Positions 8,274 to 16,714 are shown, counted from the stretch's first letter. The stretch is DNA of 30,207 nt from CAZADS01 sp964483985 (GCA_964483985.1 CAZADS010000003.1:1-30207); one strand, 5' to 3'. Notes: generated by a model from the sequence alone, not told the origin. Numbers and translations: made by a program.

Positions 8274-9023
8274 CTAACGTGGTTGGATTGGTATAGGGCC
8301 ACTTATTTTCGCCTGCAACATTTGCTGTAAGTAAGGGTTTTTATCTTGTTTTGCTTGTCGGCTTGCTCCTGACCAGTGCACCGTGCCATTGTGTAGCAGA
8401 ATCAATTGATCGGATCTGTTACACGCCGTTTTCATATCTCCCGTAACAGCTAATACAGTGGCTGCTGAGGTCGATATGTACCGGTCGATTATATCAAGAA
8501 TGACGGTTGTAAGGACTGGGTCTAACCCTGCTGTAGGCTCATCCAAGATCAAAAGTTCGGGATTATCTGCCATAGCTCTCGCCATGGCAGCTCGTTTTTG
8601 CATTCCCCCCGATAGTTGAGAAGGATAAAGCGTGGCAAAATTTGACTCTAAACCTACGGTTTCAAGTTTGGCAACGGCAAAATCTTTGTACGTATTTATG
8701 GGGCGGTTTGTGGATTTTGCTATTTTAAAGGCAACATTTTGCCAGATTGGCATACTGTCAAATAAGGCGTTCTGCTGGAACATGACGCCTACTTTGCCAG
8801 ATTCGTTAATGACGTCTTTAGCAGGTCTATCGCCTATTAATATTTCGCCGAAGTCCATTTTTATTAAACCTAAAATACATTTAATCAAAAGAGTCTTTCC
8901 TGAAGGGCTTGGGCCAATAATCATAGTGATTTTGTTTTGGGGAATAGATAAGGAAATGTCGTTTAGGACCCTTTTTCCTAAAAACGCTTTAGAGAGCGAT
9001 TGTATCGATATCCCAAGAGACAT
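8274..9023 (-). CDS. Orphan ABC transporter ATP-binding protein, MlaF-like, with Gly in the H-loop
   Basis: A 249-aa ATPase subunit. Visible are Walker A GPSPSGKT (37-44), Q-loop MFQQNA (81-86), signature LSGGMQKR (137-144), Walker B LLILDE (157-162) and D-loop GLDP (166-169). The LSGGMQKRAAMARAM form is typical of MlaF/Ttg2A/MCE-type transporters that move phospholipids or other lipids between membranes. The H-loop histidine, seen as VTHD in MlaF proteins, is glycine here (VTGD, G195), which would be expected to weaken ATP hydrolysis. No permease (MlaE) or MCE-domain (MlaD) gene lies next to it. It may serve a transporter coded elsewhere, act as a regulator, or be drifting. The reading frame is otherwise intact. 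The ATG at 9023 gives a normal N-terminus. It is divergent from the hydrolase. Confidence 0.88.
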   Translation of the reverse strand: MSLGISIQSLSKAFLGKRVLNDISLSIPQNKITMIIGPSPSGKTLLIKCILGLIKMDFGEILIGDRPAKDVINESGKVGVMFQQNALFDSMPIWQNVAFKIAKSTNRPINTYKDFAVAKLETVGLESNFATLYPSQLSGGMQKRAAMARAMADNPELLILDEPTAGLDPVLTTVILDIIDRYISTSAATVLAVTGDMKTACNRSDQLILLHNGTVHWSGASRQAKQDKNPYLQQMLQAKISGPIPIQPR

Positions 9024-9073
9024 AATTAGCTGTAATCCGAAATTAAAATGAAGACACTTTGTTACTTGGTAAA

Positions 9074-9092
9074 TTCAGTGAAAATTACTGAA
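9074..9092. promoter_or_regulatory. Inverted repeat in divergent promoter region (possible operator)
   Basis: TTCAGT at 9074-9079 and ACTGAA at 9087-9092 form a perfect 6-bp inverted repeat with a 7-base spacer, a 19-base palindromic unit. It sits between the divergent ABC ATPase and alpha/beta hydrolase starts. Size and position suit a dimeric regulator, but chance is not excluded in AT-rich DNA. Confidence 0.3.
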
Positions 9093-9181
9093 AGCTATTT
9101 CTAATGTTATTCGTGTAAGGTTTATGGACAATTTATTATGTAAGAAAGTTTCTAAAGTAAAGATTGACAGGAGATTATAAC

Positions 9182-10027
9182 ATGTTTCGAGATCCACCTG
9201 TTTCTAAATATGCAGTTTGTGCGGGAAAAGAGATTCACTATTTAGAGTGGGGACAGTCGGACTTACCCACTGTTCTCGCTTGGCATGGATTAGCACGAGT
9301 AGGACAAGATTTTGATGCGATGGCGCAAGAGTTAAAGTATAGGTATCGCGTCATAGCACCTGACACGTTGGGGCGTGGTCTTAGTCAATGGGCAGAGGAT
9401 GGAGATACAGAATACTGCTTTGAGTTTTACGGTCGCGTGGTATTGGAACTGTGCGATCAACTTGGAATTGGGAACTTCGCGTGGATAGGCACGTCCATGG
9501 GCGGAAGTCTAGGTATGTATCTTTCGGGGGACGCATGTAAGGATCGAATTTCACACTTGGTAATTAATGACATTGGACCGGAATTACCTCAATCGGCAAT
9601 AGATCGAATTTTGACTTATGTAGGGTCGCCGCCAGAGCTTGATTCCATGACTGAATTGGAAAGATATCTAAGGGCTATATATGCTCCTTTTGGTTACATT
9701 CCTGGGGACGAGTGGCGAAAAATAATAGAGGCTTCTTATAGGAGATTAGAAAATGGTAAAATTACGACCCATTATGATCCTAAGATCGTTAACCAATTCA
9801 TTATCCACCCCGGTGATTGGCGTCTGTGGGAAAAGTACGATGCTATTAAAGCTAAGACGTTACTGCTTAGAGGCGAATATTCAGACTTATTGAGTAAAGA
9901 AATGGCGGAGGAAATGCGCATCCGGGGCCCTGGGGCTGCCGTTTTGGAATGCATCGGATGTGGTCATGCGCCCGCACTTAACGTTCCAGTGCAAATTGAA
10001 GCAATAGACTCATTTTTATCGGAATAA
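9182..10027 (+). CDS. Alpha/beta hydrolase
   Basis: A 281-aa alpha/beta-fold hydrolase, probably an esterase, lactonase or C-C hydrolase in the cytoplasm. The oxyanion HG motif is at 35-36 (LAWHGLAR), the nucleophile elbow GTSMGG gives S105, the acid is D235 (GEYSDL) and the base is H262 (GCGHAP). A cap region covers about residues 135-210. The ATG at 9182 is chosen because AGGAG at 9169-9173 lies 8 bases before it; a TTG six codons upstream overlaps that site. There is no signal peptide. It is a single gene divergent from the ABC ATPase, with an inverted repeat between them. Substrate is unknown. Confidence 0.9.
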   Translation: MFRDPPVSKYAVCAGKEIHYLEWGQSDLPTVLAWHGLARVGQDFDAMAQELKYRYRVIAPDTLGRGLSQWAEDGDTEYCFEFYGRVVLELCDQLGIGNFAWIGTSMGGSLGMYLSGDACKDRISHLVINDIGPELPQSAIDRILTYVGSPPELDSMTELERYLRAIYAPFGYIPGDEWRKIIEASYRRLENGKITTHYDPKIVNQFIIHPGDWRLWEKYDAIKAKTLLLRGEYSDLLSKEMAEEMRIRGPGAAVLECIGCGHAPALNVPVQIEAIDSFLSE

Positions 10028-10341
10028 TTTCTAATTCCTACCCTCACTGGAGATATAGCGAAATTAAGCGATTAGCGACAGGCCCTAGCAGAAGGGCTAA
10101 TGCTGGATTGCTTAAACGATAAAAGGGGTAGGAGGTGGAATAGCTAATATAACTTTATATTATGCCGGCTAGCTATATGTGCGACGAACCGAGCTTGTAA
10201 TGATTGAGAAGGGCATTGATTATAAATTAGTGAACCTTAGTCAACCGGACATTGGTTTACGATCAGAGGCCCATTTGTCACGTAATGGGTGAGGATGGAG
10301 GCTTGTGCAGGAGTTGTGCCGGACATTATTTCTATCTCGGG
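10028..10341. other. Non-coding stretch of 314 bases, possibly gene remnant
   Basis: No intact gene is visible. A short plus-strand run from about 10070 to a TAA at 10144-10146 reads like protein (QALAEGLMLDCLNDKRG) and may be the end of a lost gene, but I cannot assign a family. A small stem GGCCCT/AGGGCT lies at about 10081-10098. A larger imperfect hairpin is listed separately. Confidence 0.4.
10140..10176. repeat. Imperfect 13-bp inverted repeat with 9-base bulge
   Basis: The left arm ATAGCTAATATAA (10140-10152) is followed by a 2-base loop, then TTATATT (10155-10161), an extra ATGCCGGCT and AGCTAT (10171-10176). Without the 9-base insert the arms would be perfectly complementary over 13 bp. 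It could be a transcript-end hairpin of the hydrolase gene, a regulator site or a decayed small repeat element. Confidence 0.4.
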
Positions 10342-10944
10342 TCAGGTCGTGTCCGCAATCTTGAACGCATCCCGCGCTTCAAGTCGGTCGGCATAGGCGG
10401 TAAGATTCGGACGTTCACTAAAATCGGCACCGAGACGGCGGGACATGATGATGGCATGACCTGTAATAGTGTCTGCGATGGTAAAATCTCCTGCGAGAAA
10501 ATCACGACCCGCCATATGCGTTTCAGGAGCACCAAGCGTCCTATTAAGAAGCTTTAACGCCCGAGCAGCGTTTTGATCGTTTCGACGCTCCGGTGGAAGA
10601 AGTATTGTTTCAACTACATAGTTATTGATCGGTGGCATGATCATGCCTTCTCCATAGTTGAGCCATTGCAAATAGGCTGCAAAATTCGCAGCCTCAGGGC
10701 CGGCGGTTAGTTCCGGCGCATAAACCGCGCCTAAATACTGCGCAATAGCAGTACTTTCCGTAATGGTTGTCCCCTCGTCGATTAGAGTTGGAACGCGACC
10801 ATTCGGATTAACTTTAGCGTATTCGGGGCCACGCATTTCCTTCTGGCCTAGCGTGAACCGCACCAGATCATAGGTCTTGCCAATTTCTTCCAAAAGCCAG
10901 ACTGTGCGAACCGCACGGGACCCGGGGGCAAAATATACTTTCAT
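10342..10944 (-). CDS. Glutathione S-transferase family protein
   Basis: A 200-aa cytosolic GST that would join glutathione to an electrophile or act as an isomerase/dehalogenase. The N-terminal thioredoxin-like domain (about 1-78) has the start PGSRAVRTVWLLEE with likely catalytic S9, the cis-proline P52 in NPNGRVPTL and the glutathione-binding E63-S64. The helical domain has the N-capping motif DFTIADT. The ATG at 10944 follows AAGGAAAT. Base composition is distinct: three 60-base lines I counted are 48-58% G+C, against about 40% in a neighbouring stretch, so recent transfer is likely. It is a lone gene, with a decayed dehydrogenase upstream and a palindrome near its promoter. Confidence 0.92.
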   Translation of the reverse strand: MKVYFAPGSRAVRTVWLLEEIGKTYDLVRFTLGQKEMRGPEYAKVNPNGRVPTLIDEGTTITESTAIAQYLGAVYAPELTAGPEAANFAAYLQWLNYGEGMIMPPINNYVVETILLPPERRNDQNAARALKLLNRTLGAPETHMAGRDFLAGDFTIADTITGHAIIMSRRLGADFSERPNLTAYADRLEARDAFKIADTT

Positions 10945-10979
10945 ATTTATTTCCTTATCTCAGTGGGCTGACGCCGAAA

Positions 10980-10996
10980 CGTTGGTCAGACTAACG
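10980..10996. promoter_or_regulatory. Near-palindrome upstream of GST gene (possible operator)
   Basis: CGTTGGT (10980-10986) and ACTAACG (10990-10996) form a 7-bp inverted repeat with one mismatch and a 3-base spacer, 36-52 bases before the GST start on the minus strand. This fits a TetR- or MarR-like operator in size, but no such regulator is next door. Confidence 0.3.
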
Positions 10997-11154
10997 AATA
11001 TGCTGGCAGTTTCCAACAAACAAAAATGAATTAGTTTCCTGTCCTAACCTTCAATGAATTGCTACATCGCAAAACTCTTTTTAACAACATGAAGATATTT
11101 TATCAAACGCTACACGATTCGTAATAGTCTAGGCCCAAAGCCGTCGAATTCTTA

Positions 11155-11792
11155 TTAGAATTTGACCATGATATTTCCAAAATGTTTGCCATTTGTTATG
11201 GAAATTACTGCCAATTTTAGGGCATCTAAGTCATAAATGTTCTCATGGACTGCCGGCTTCATATTTGTTTCCCTCATTGACCCGGTAACATTGCCAGCAG
11301 CGGCAATCATGTCGTTTATGCGTGTGGCTCGTATAGATTGTTAGAGTGTTTTGACTCTACCAATTTCAACCACCAAATCAGCAACTTGGCCATCCGTAAT
11401 TTCCACCACTTTCCGTCCCAAATAGAGTGTCTTATTATAGTTAATTACTTCATCTCAGCCGAGTGAATTCAAGTGTTCTAATTTTTGGACACTCGTGGTT
11501 GTTACGATCACCTGTGCACCAAATAGTTTCGCAAACTGCAGATCGAAAAGAGATCCGCTGGCTTTATCTTTCTTAAGCACGGTTTCTCCCGGCTTTTATG
11601 GATGCCCCAAACTCAACGCATTCCAGCTAGTGATATATCCGTATCCCCGATGGACGACCAGTTGATCGCGGTAATTTATGCTTAGTGCCAGCATCTTCTA
11701 AACGACTTCATTTGACCTGGCTGGAGAAAAGACCGTTCCACAATGTTTAACCCATCAAAATCTTATGTCCTTTCAATAACCCTTGCACGCAT
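11155..11792 (-). pseudogene. Decayed zinc-type (MDR family) alcohol dehydrogenase/quinone oxidoreductase
   Basis: Read on the minus strand from an ATG at 11792, the sequence begins MRARVIERT, then a TAA at 11765-11763, then DFDGLNIVERSF. A frameshift leads into NEVV, a TAG (11700-11698), then KMLALSINYRDQLVVHRGYG. After a gap of perhaps 100 missing residues come SWNALSLGHP, a TAA, KPGETVLKKD, SLFDLQFAKLFGAQVIVTT, LNSLG, a TGA, DEVINYNKT, DLVVEIG, another TAA, QSIRATRIN and the closing NGKHFGNIMVKF before a true TAA at 11157-11155. These are recognisable blocks of a roughly 335-residue medium-chain dehydrogenase in the right order. At least five in-frame stops, one frameshift and two internal deletions are present, so it cannot make a working enzyme. 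A second deletion lies before the final block. The Rossmann glycine motif is also lost. Confidence 0.85.
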
Positions 11793-12094
11793 GTCCCTAC
11801 TTTACTTTTCTAATTGTTTATCGATCAGCTTTGTGTGACCTAAAGGAAGCCGTTAGTGTAACCGAACCGTAGGAAATTAAAAATGTTTAATGCTTTCTAC
11901 CTTTGGCAACGAAATAATATGTTCCTAATTTCTTAAATACTAGAATAGGTTATTCACTGATTTAAACGCTAATGAATTTTAAAATCATTTCATATAAAAG
12001 GTGGTGATTCTCATTTCTTTATCGGTTTAAAATTAAAATTAATATTGTTTTATATATAGATAAATCGAGAAATTTATTCCCTTTAGGTTATGAA
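11793..12094. other. Non-coding gap of 302 bases
   Basis: No intact gene is seen. On the minus strand around 11810-11860 the frame reads PLGHTKLIDKQLEK before a stop, 17 bases upstream of the pseudogene start, and may be the tail of another lost gene of the same old operon. The remainder is very AT-rich and should hold the promoter of the ATP-grasp gene. Confidence 0.35.
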
Positions 12095-13042
12095 ATGACA
12101 AAGAACGGAACGCTGCCTAGTATATTTATAGTTCATGAGAATCCTGAGTGGATTGCACCATTCGCAAATGCGTTTGAACGCAGAAGTCAACCATTTGAAG
12201 ATTGGTGTTTGACCCACAAGAGCGTAGAACTGGACGTTTCACCCCCACAAGGAATTTTTTATAACAGGATGAGTGCTTCTTCATTTTCCAGAGGAAATAA
12301 TTCATCACCTGATATTACAAATATCGTTTTAAGGTGGTTAGAACGCAGTGGCCGACGAATAATAAACTCGAGAAATGCGTTGCAACTAGAAATAAGTAAA
12401 GCGGCGCAACTATTAGCATTGCAATCGGCCGGAGTACCTGTCCCTAAGTCTATAGCTGCCATGGGGCATGAAGAAATATTGAGAGCGATTGACACTTTAA
12501 ACACAGCTCCAATAATTATTAAGCCCAATAGAGGGGGAAAGGGTTTAGGTGTTGAGCTTTTCGAGGATCCCTTAGATGCACGAAAGAAGGTGTCGGAGGG
12601 CCGTTTGTTGAAGTCAGTCGATGGAATTACGATTATACAAGAATATATCCGTCCGGCAGATGGGACAGTTACTCGCGCGGAATTTATTGCTGGGCGTTTT
12701 CACTATGCGGTGGTGATAGATGCATCAAAAGGCTTTGAGCTCTGTCCGGCAGAAGCTTGTACTCTTCAGAATGAATCCGATGTACCCATGTTTCAGATCA
12801 CTTTGGATATAGATAATCGCATGAAGCAGAAACTGGAGCGTTTTTTAGCGGAAAATGAAATCGAAATTGCTGGTATTGAATTTTCGACTGATCGGAATGG
12901 TGACCACTACGTATACGATGTAAATACTAACACAAACTACAACGTGGAGGCAGAATCTTTAGCTAACCAAGATGCACCCTTAGCCCTTGTCGACTTATTG
13001 ATAGCGGAAAGAAACAGTGTTTACTCACATATTGCGGCTTAG
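12095..13042 (+). CDS. RimK-like ATP-grasp ligase
   Basis: A 315-aa ATP-grasp protein that would activate a carboxylate as an acyl phosphate and couple it to an amine or thiol. The N-terminal pre-ATP-grasp region is about 1-95. The ATP-grasp fold shows K143 and the glycine loop in IIKPNRGGKGLGV (141-153), E183 (IIQEYIRP) and the Mg2+ site E262 (GIEFS) and N277 (YDVNTNTNYN). These are typical of the RimK/lysine-biosynthesis LysX group. The ATG at 12095 has only a weak ribosome site. It is a single plus-strand gene, with no carrier protein or peptide precursor gene within the visible flanks, so I cannot name substrates. The family call is strong, and the function is open. Confidence 0.85.
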   Translation: MTKNGTLPSIFIVHENPEWIAPFANAFERRSQPFEDWCLTHKSVELDVSPPQGIFYNRMSASSFSRGNNSSPDITNIVLRWLERSGRRIINSRNALQLEISKAAQLLALQSAGVPVPKSIAAMGHEEILRAIDTLNTAPIIIKPNRGGKGLGVELFEDPLDARKKVSEGRLLKSVDGITIIQEYIRPADGTVTRAEFIAGRFHYAVVIDASKGFELCPAEACTLQNESDVPMFQITLDIDNRMKQKLERFLAENEIEIAGIEFSTDRNGDHYVYDVNTNTNYNVEAESLANQDAPLALVDLLIAERNSVYSHIAA

Positions 13043-13117
13043 AAATTCATTGAATCCCAGACAACCGCTTCTTCCCTATTGCGGCTGAAAGGTAGACTGT
13101 TTTCTTTGAATGGGTGT

Positions 13118-13139
13118 AGGCCCCGAAGCATGGGAGCCT
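13118..13139. terminator. Hairpin between convergent genes (no T-run)
   Basis: AGGCCCC (13118-13124) pairs with GGG-A-GCCT (13132-13139), a 7-bp stem with one bulged A and a 7-base loop. It lies between the convergent ATP-grasp and thiamine-diphosphate enzyme genes. No T-run follows directly on either strand, so a terminator role is uncertain. Confidence 0.3.
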
Positions 13140-13203
13140 TTAGGATGCTATTAACAATATTTTTTTGAGATTTAATAAGCTGAAGTAGGGGTTAGATATT
13201 ATA

Positions 13204-14847
13204 TTAAACTGCATCTTTTTCCGCACCATAGGGAGCAATATCTCGGGTATCGACTTTGAGATGAATTAATGAGGGCCCTGGGTTTTTTAATGCTGATTTA
13301 AAAGTGGCCTCCCATTGTAGAGTGTCAGTCACTGTCCATGCCGTTGCTCCATACCCACGTGCGAGTTGAGCAAAATCTGGACTGCCCATGATCGTCCCAA
13401 AGACATTTTCCTCGCCATATTTGTCAACCTGACCCTTGAAAATAGAGCCGTGAATCTGGTTGTCACAAACAATAATTTTAATAGGAATATTCTCTCTAAC
13501 AGCTGTTGATAATTCTTGGCCTGTCATCATGAAACCGCCGTCTCCCGCAAATGCAACGATGGGACGCCCATCGTTGGTGGCCAAGAAAGCTCCGATAGAC
13601 CCGGGAACACCGCCTCCCATAGCCCCGCTCGCTGTACCTCCTTGGGTTAATGTATCCCTAAATCGGAAAAAACGATGAATCCACCTTGCATAACTTCCAC
13701 CGTCTGTAACTACTACCGCATTGTCGGGGAGGATCTTGCGTGCTTGAGCCGCTACTATTGAGAGATCTATGTTTCCTTTTGCTTTATAACTTCCGGGTTC
13801 GGATAGATGTAAGTATTGCCCGTGTGCCTTATCACGCCAAACAATTCTATCTACACTCACGTTCTTGAGTTTAGGTAAAATATTTGCGAGGCTTAGTTCT
13901 ACGTCTGAGTAAATTGAAATATTAGAGTGAAATCGATCTAAAATATTTTGGTCAGGGTAAATATGGGCCCAGTTTTTGTCCTTGGTAATGAGGCTCTCTT
14001 CTCGGCTAGTTATGCCGTCTAACCTGCTCCCAATCACTAAAATAAACTCAGCTTCTTGAAGGAGTTTAGTTTGATATGATACAGGATTTATTTCTAGATG
14101 ACCGGCGTAAGACGGGTGAAAATTATCGATTACGTCTTGGCATCGGTAGGCGCACAAGAGTGGTGCTTGGACTTGATTCATAAAACGGCCAAGAGCTTCT
14201 TTTGCTCTAGAACTACGTGCTAATTCACCAGCGATAACCAGAAGGCGGTTGGTTGTATTTAATGCTTTACAAAGAATTTTTATTTGTTCTGGTTCGGCTT
14301 TAATAATATTGCGGGTTACCGGTCCTTTTAATTCCGGAGAACAAACATCGGTTTCTCCATAATCTCTAGGCATTACAACAACGACGGGACCAGGTCGACC
14401 ATTTATTGATATATCTATTGCTTGTCGAGTCATCTCGGGCAGCTGGTCGGGCGAAGAAGGTTCTAGTACGGCCTTTGTCATGGATTTGAAGGCGCTATGA
14501 GGATCAATTTCTTGAAAAGCCTCTCGACCTTTCATATAGCTTCTAACTTGGCCGATAAACATAACCATGGGAATAGAGTCTTGATGAGCGGCATGGAGGC
14601 CAATGGAGGCATTGGTGGCTCCAGGTCCACGACTAACAAAAACCGCGGCTGGAAAGCCTTTAATTTGAGCGTAGCCATGGGCCGCTAAGGATCCTCCACC
14701 CTCCTGCCTCACAGAAATTAAGCGGAGTCGATTGCGATTCAATCTCAATGCTTCCAAGGCTGTTAAAAAGCTTTCTCCAGGGACGGTAAAGGCAGTATCC
14801 ACACCAGAATCAATTAATGCTTCAATAAGCGCTGCTCCAGCTTCCAT
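13204..14847 (-). CDS. Thiamine-diphosphate-dependent enzyme, acetolactate synthase/benzoylformate decarboxylase superfamily
   Basis: A 547-aa ThDP enzyme acting on a 2-oxo acid by decarboxylation or carboligation. It has the three expected domains: pyrimidine-binding with the catalytic E49 (SVRQEGG), a central domain (about 185-330) and a pyrophosphate-binding domain with the GDG...N Mg2+ motif (D436 in FAGDGGFM, N463 in VCDNQ). The start at 14847 is preferred because AGGAAGAG lies just before it; an ATG 8 codons further upstream has no such site. A true acetolactate synthase for valine synthesis is less likely, as no small subunit (ilvN) or ilvC follows. It is divergent from the GMC oxidoreductases, with about 226 bases between. 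A role on an oxo acid or aldehyde linked to the neighbouring alcohol oxidoreductases is inference. Confidence 0.88.
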   Translation of the reverse strand: MEAGAALIEALIDSGVDTAFTVPGESFLTALEALRLNRNRLRLISVRQEGGGSLAAHGYAQIKGFPAAVFVSRGPGATNASIGLHAAHQDSIPMVMFIGQVRSYMKGREAFQEIDPHSAFKSMTKAVLEPSSPDQLPEMTRQAIDISINGRPGPVVVVMPRDYGETDVCSPELKGPVTRNIIKAEPEQIKILCKALNTTNRLLVIAGELARSSRAKEALGRFMNQVQAPLLCAYRCQDVIDNFHPSYAGHLEINPVSYQTKLLQEAEFILVIGSRLDGITSREESLITKDKNWAHIYPDQNILDRFHSNISIYSDVELSLANILPKLKNVSVDRIVWRDKAHGQYLHLSEPGSYKAKGNIDLSIVAAQARKILPDNAVVVTDGGSYARWIHRFFRFRDTLTQGGTASGAMGGGVPGSIGAFLATNDGRPIVAFAGDGGFMMTGQELSTAVRENIPIKIIVCDNQIHGSIFKGQVDKYGEENVFGTIMGSPDFAQLARGYGATAWTVTDTLQWEATFKSALKNPGPSLIHLKVDTRDIAPYGAEKDAV

Positions 14848-14950
14848 TTTACTCTTCCTATCTGGTTTCATGCTTGAATTAATTCGAAAACATTAGAACG
14901 CCAATAGAAAAAATACTTGAAAGAGCAGATACAGGGATAAATCCGATATC

Positions 14951-14962
14951 TATTTCGAAATA
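14951..14962. promoter_or_regulatory. Perfect 12-base palindrome in divergent TPP enzyme/GMC region
   Basis: TATTTCGAAATA is its own reverse complement and lies between the divergent TPP enzyme and first GMC gene. It could be a regulator site, but in AT-rich DNA this may be chance. Confidence 0.25.
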
Positions 14963-15073
14963 TATGAGTCAAGGAAAAGGTTGTTATTTGGAACGACCAC
15001 GATCACTATGTGTAGCTTTCGCCCAAAGAGCTTTGAAAGTGCTGGAAGGGCAGGGTTGCTAAGGAGTTTAGAT

Positions 15074-16714
15074 TTGGCCGATAGTTTCGATTACATTATT
15101 GTTGGAGCGGGGTCGGCTGGTTGTGTCTTGGCGAATCGCCTTTCTGAAGGCGGGAAATACAACGTGTGCCTCTTGGAAGCTGGTCCTGCAGATTGGAACC
15201 CGTTTATCCATATCCCAGCCGGCTTCATGAAAACTCTTGTCAATCCAAGAATTAATTGGATGTATAAGATGGAACCAAGTGAATGGACAGGGGGGCGAGT
15301 AATTGCTGCTCCCAGGGGAAAGACCCTGGGAGGATCTAGCTCGATTAACGGGCATGTTTATAATAGGGGTCAAAAATTGGACTTTGAAACCTGGTCTCAA
15401 CTTGGTAATCAAGGGTGGGGATATGCAGACGTTTTACCCTATTTTATGCGTTGTGAAAACCGAATTGGTGGTGGTGAAGATCTTTACCGGTGCCGCGCGG
15501 GACGTCTCATAGTCAATGATCTGGGTTGGAGTCATCCGCTTTGCGATGCATTCATAGAAGGCGCTAAAACTTTGGGTATACCCCAAAATCCCGATTATAA
15601 TGGGGCTTCTCAGGAAGGAACCGCGTATGTTCAACGTACGGCTCATAAACGACGTAGGGTCAGTTCTGCCAGGGCATTTTTAAATCCGATTAAGCACCGG
15701 TCTAATCTGGAGATTTTTACTAACGCGCATGCTACCCGTTTGGTCTTAGACAACAAACGTGCTGTTGGTGTCGTTTATTCTAAAGGGGGACGCGAAGGCA
15801 TTAGTAAAATGATTCGAGCTAACCGAGAAGTGATACTTTCCGGAGGCGCTATTAATTCCCCTCAGTTATTACAGTTATCAGGGATTGGCTCAAAAAACTT
15901 GCTTCAAACTCATGGTATTGAGATTTACCATGAACTTCCTGGGGTTGGAGAAAATTTGCGCGATCATTTTGCACCAAGGTTTACAGCGCGCGTGAAAAAT
16001 ATAGCGACAATTAATGAACGTTCTAAGGGTATTAGACTTTGGTCTGAAGTTTTTAAATATGTTTTTGGTGGCGATAGCATTGTTAATTTAAGTCCTACTT
16101 TGGTCTATTGCTTTTGGCATTCCAATGAAGAAATTCGTAATCATGACTTACAACTTACTTTCACACCGGCTAGCTATAAGGAAGGTGTTCAAAGCGAATT
16201 AGATAACGAACCTGGCTTTACGATCGCCTCATGGCAACAACGTCCGGAAAGTAAGGGGTGGCTCAAGATTAAATCAAATAATCCATTTGATGCACCATCT
16301 ATTCAACCCAATTATCTCGCCGAAGAGGAAGATAGAACAGTGTTGTTAGCTGGAATGAAATTGGCGCGGCGTCTTATGAGGACTAGGCCATTGGCTCCTT
16401 ATTTTGATTTTGAACAGTATCCTGGTGAAACTGTCCAAACGGATGTAGATCTATTGGAAATAGCCCGCGAGAGGGGTACTAGCACTTTTCATCTTATGGG
16501 CACCTGCCGGATGGGACCTGATTCCGACCCAACTTCTGTAGTAGATAATCACCTTCGTGTCCGTGGATTAGATGGATTGCGTGTCATTGACGCCTCGATA
16601 ATGCCGACAATGCTGTCGGCTAACCTAAATGCAGCCACAATGATGATTGCCGAAAAAGGAGCAGATATGATTTTAGCCAAGACTGCGTTGGATCCTATCA
16701 TAATCCCAGAGTGA
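15074..16714 (+). CDS. GMC-family FAD-dependent alcohol/choline dehydrogenase, copy 1 (TTG start)
   Basis: A 546-aa flavoenzyme that oxidises an alcohol to aldehyde, passing electrons to an unknown acceptor. It has the FAD-binding GAGSAG at 11-16, the GMC signature around RGKTLGGSSSINGHVYNRG, the catalytic H473 (FHLMGTCRM, where HPMGTCRM is usual) and partner asparagine in MLSANLNA. The start is TTG at 15074: AAGGAG at 15061-15066 lies 7 bases before it, and the resulting MADSFDYIIVG lines up exactly with MVESFDYVIVG of the next gene, giving the same length. An ATG-initiated reading upstream would add 31 unrelated residues. It is a tandem duplicate of the next gene, and divergent from the TPP enzyme. 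Confidence 0.9.
   Translation: MADSFDYIIVGAGSAGCVLANRLSEGGKYNVCLLEAGPADWNPFIHIPAGFMKTLVNPRINWMYKMEPSEWTGGRVIAAPRGKTLGGSSSINGHVYNRGQKLDFETWSQLGNQGWGYADVLPYFMRCENRIGGGEDLYRCRAGRLIVNDLGWSHPLCDAFIEGAKTLGIPQNPDYNGASQEGTAYVQRTAHKRRRVSSARAFLNPIKHRSNLEIFTNAHATRLVLDNKRAVGVVYSKGGREGISKMIRANREVILSGGAINSPQLLQLSGIGSKNLLQTHGIEIYHELPGVGENLRDHFAPRFTARVKNIATINERSKGIRLWSEVFKYVFGGDSIVNLSPTLVYCFWHSNEEIRNHDLQLTFTPASYKEGVQSELDNEPGFTIASWQQRPESKGWLKIKSNNPFDAPSIQPNYLAEEEDRTVLLAGMKLARRLMRTRPLAPYFDFEQYPGETVQTDVDLLEIARERGTSTFHLMGTCRMGPDSDPTSVVDNHLRVRGLDGLRVIDASIMPTMLSANLNAATMMIAEKGADMILAKTALDPIIIPE

Noticed and set aside
8632..9051. Open frame of 139 codons on the plus strand
   Set aside because: It lies opposite the well supported ABC ATPase gene and its translation has no family features.
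10252..10557. Open frame of 101 codons on the plus strand
   Set aside because: Most of it is antisense to the GST gene; the Cys-rich start has no recognisable motif.
14981..15073. Longer first GMC reading from the codon at 14981
   Set aside because: The TTG at 15074 has AAGGAG at the right distance and aligns exactly with the start of copy 2.
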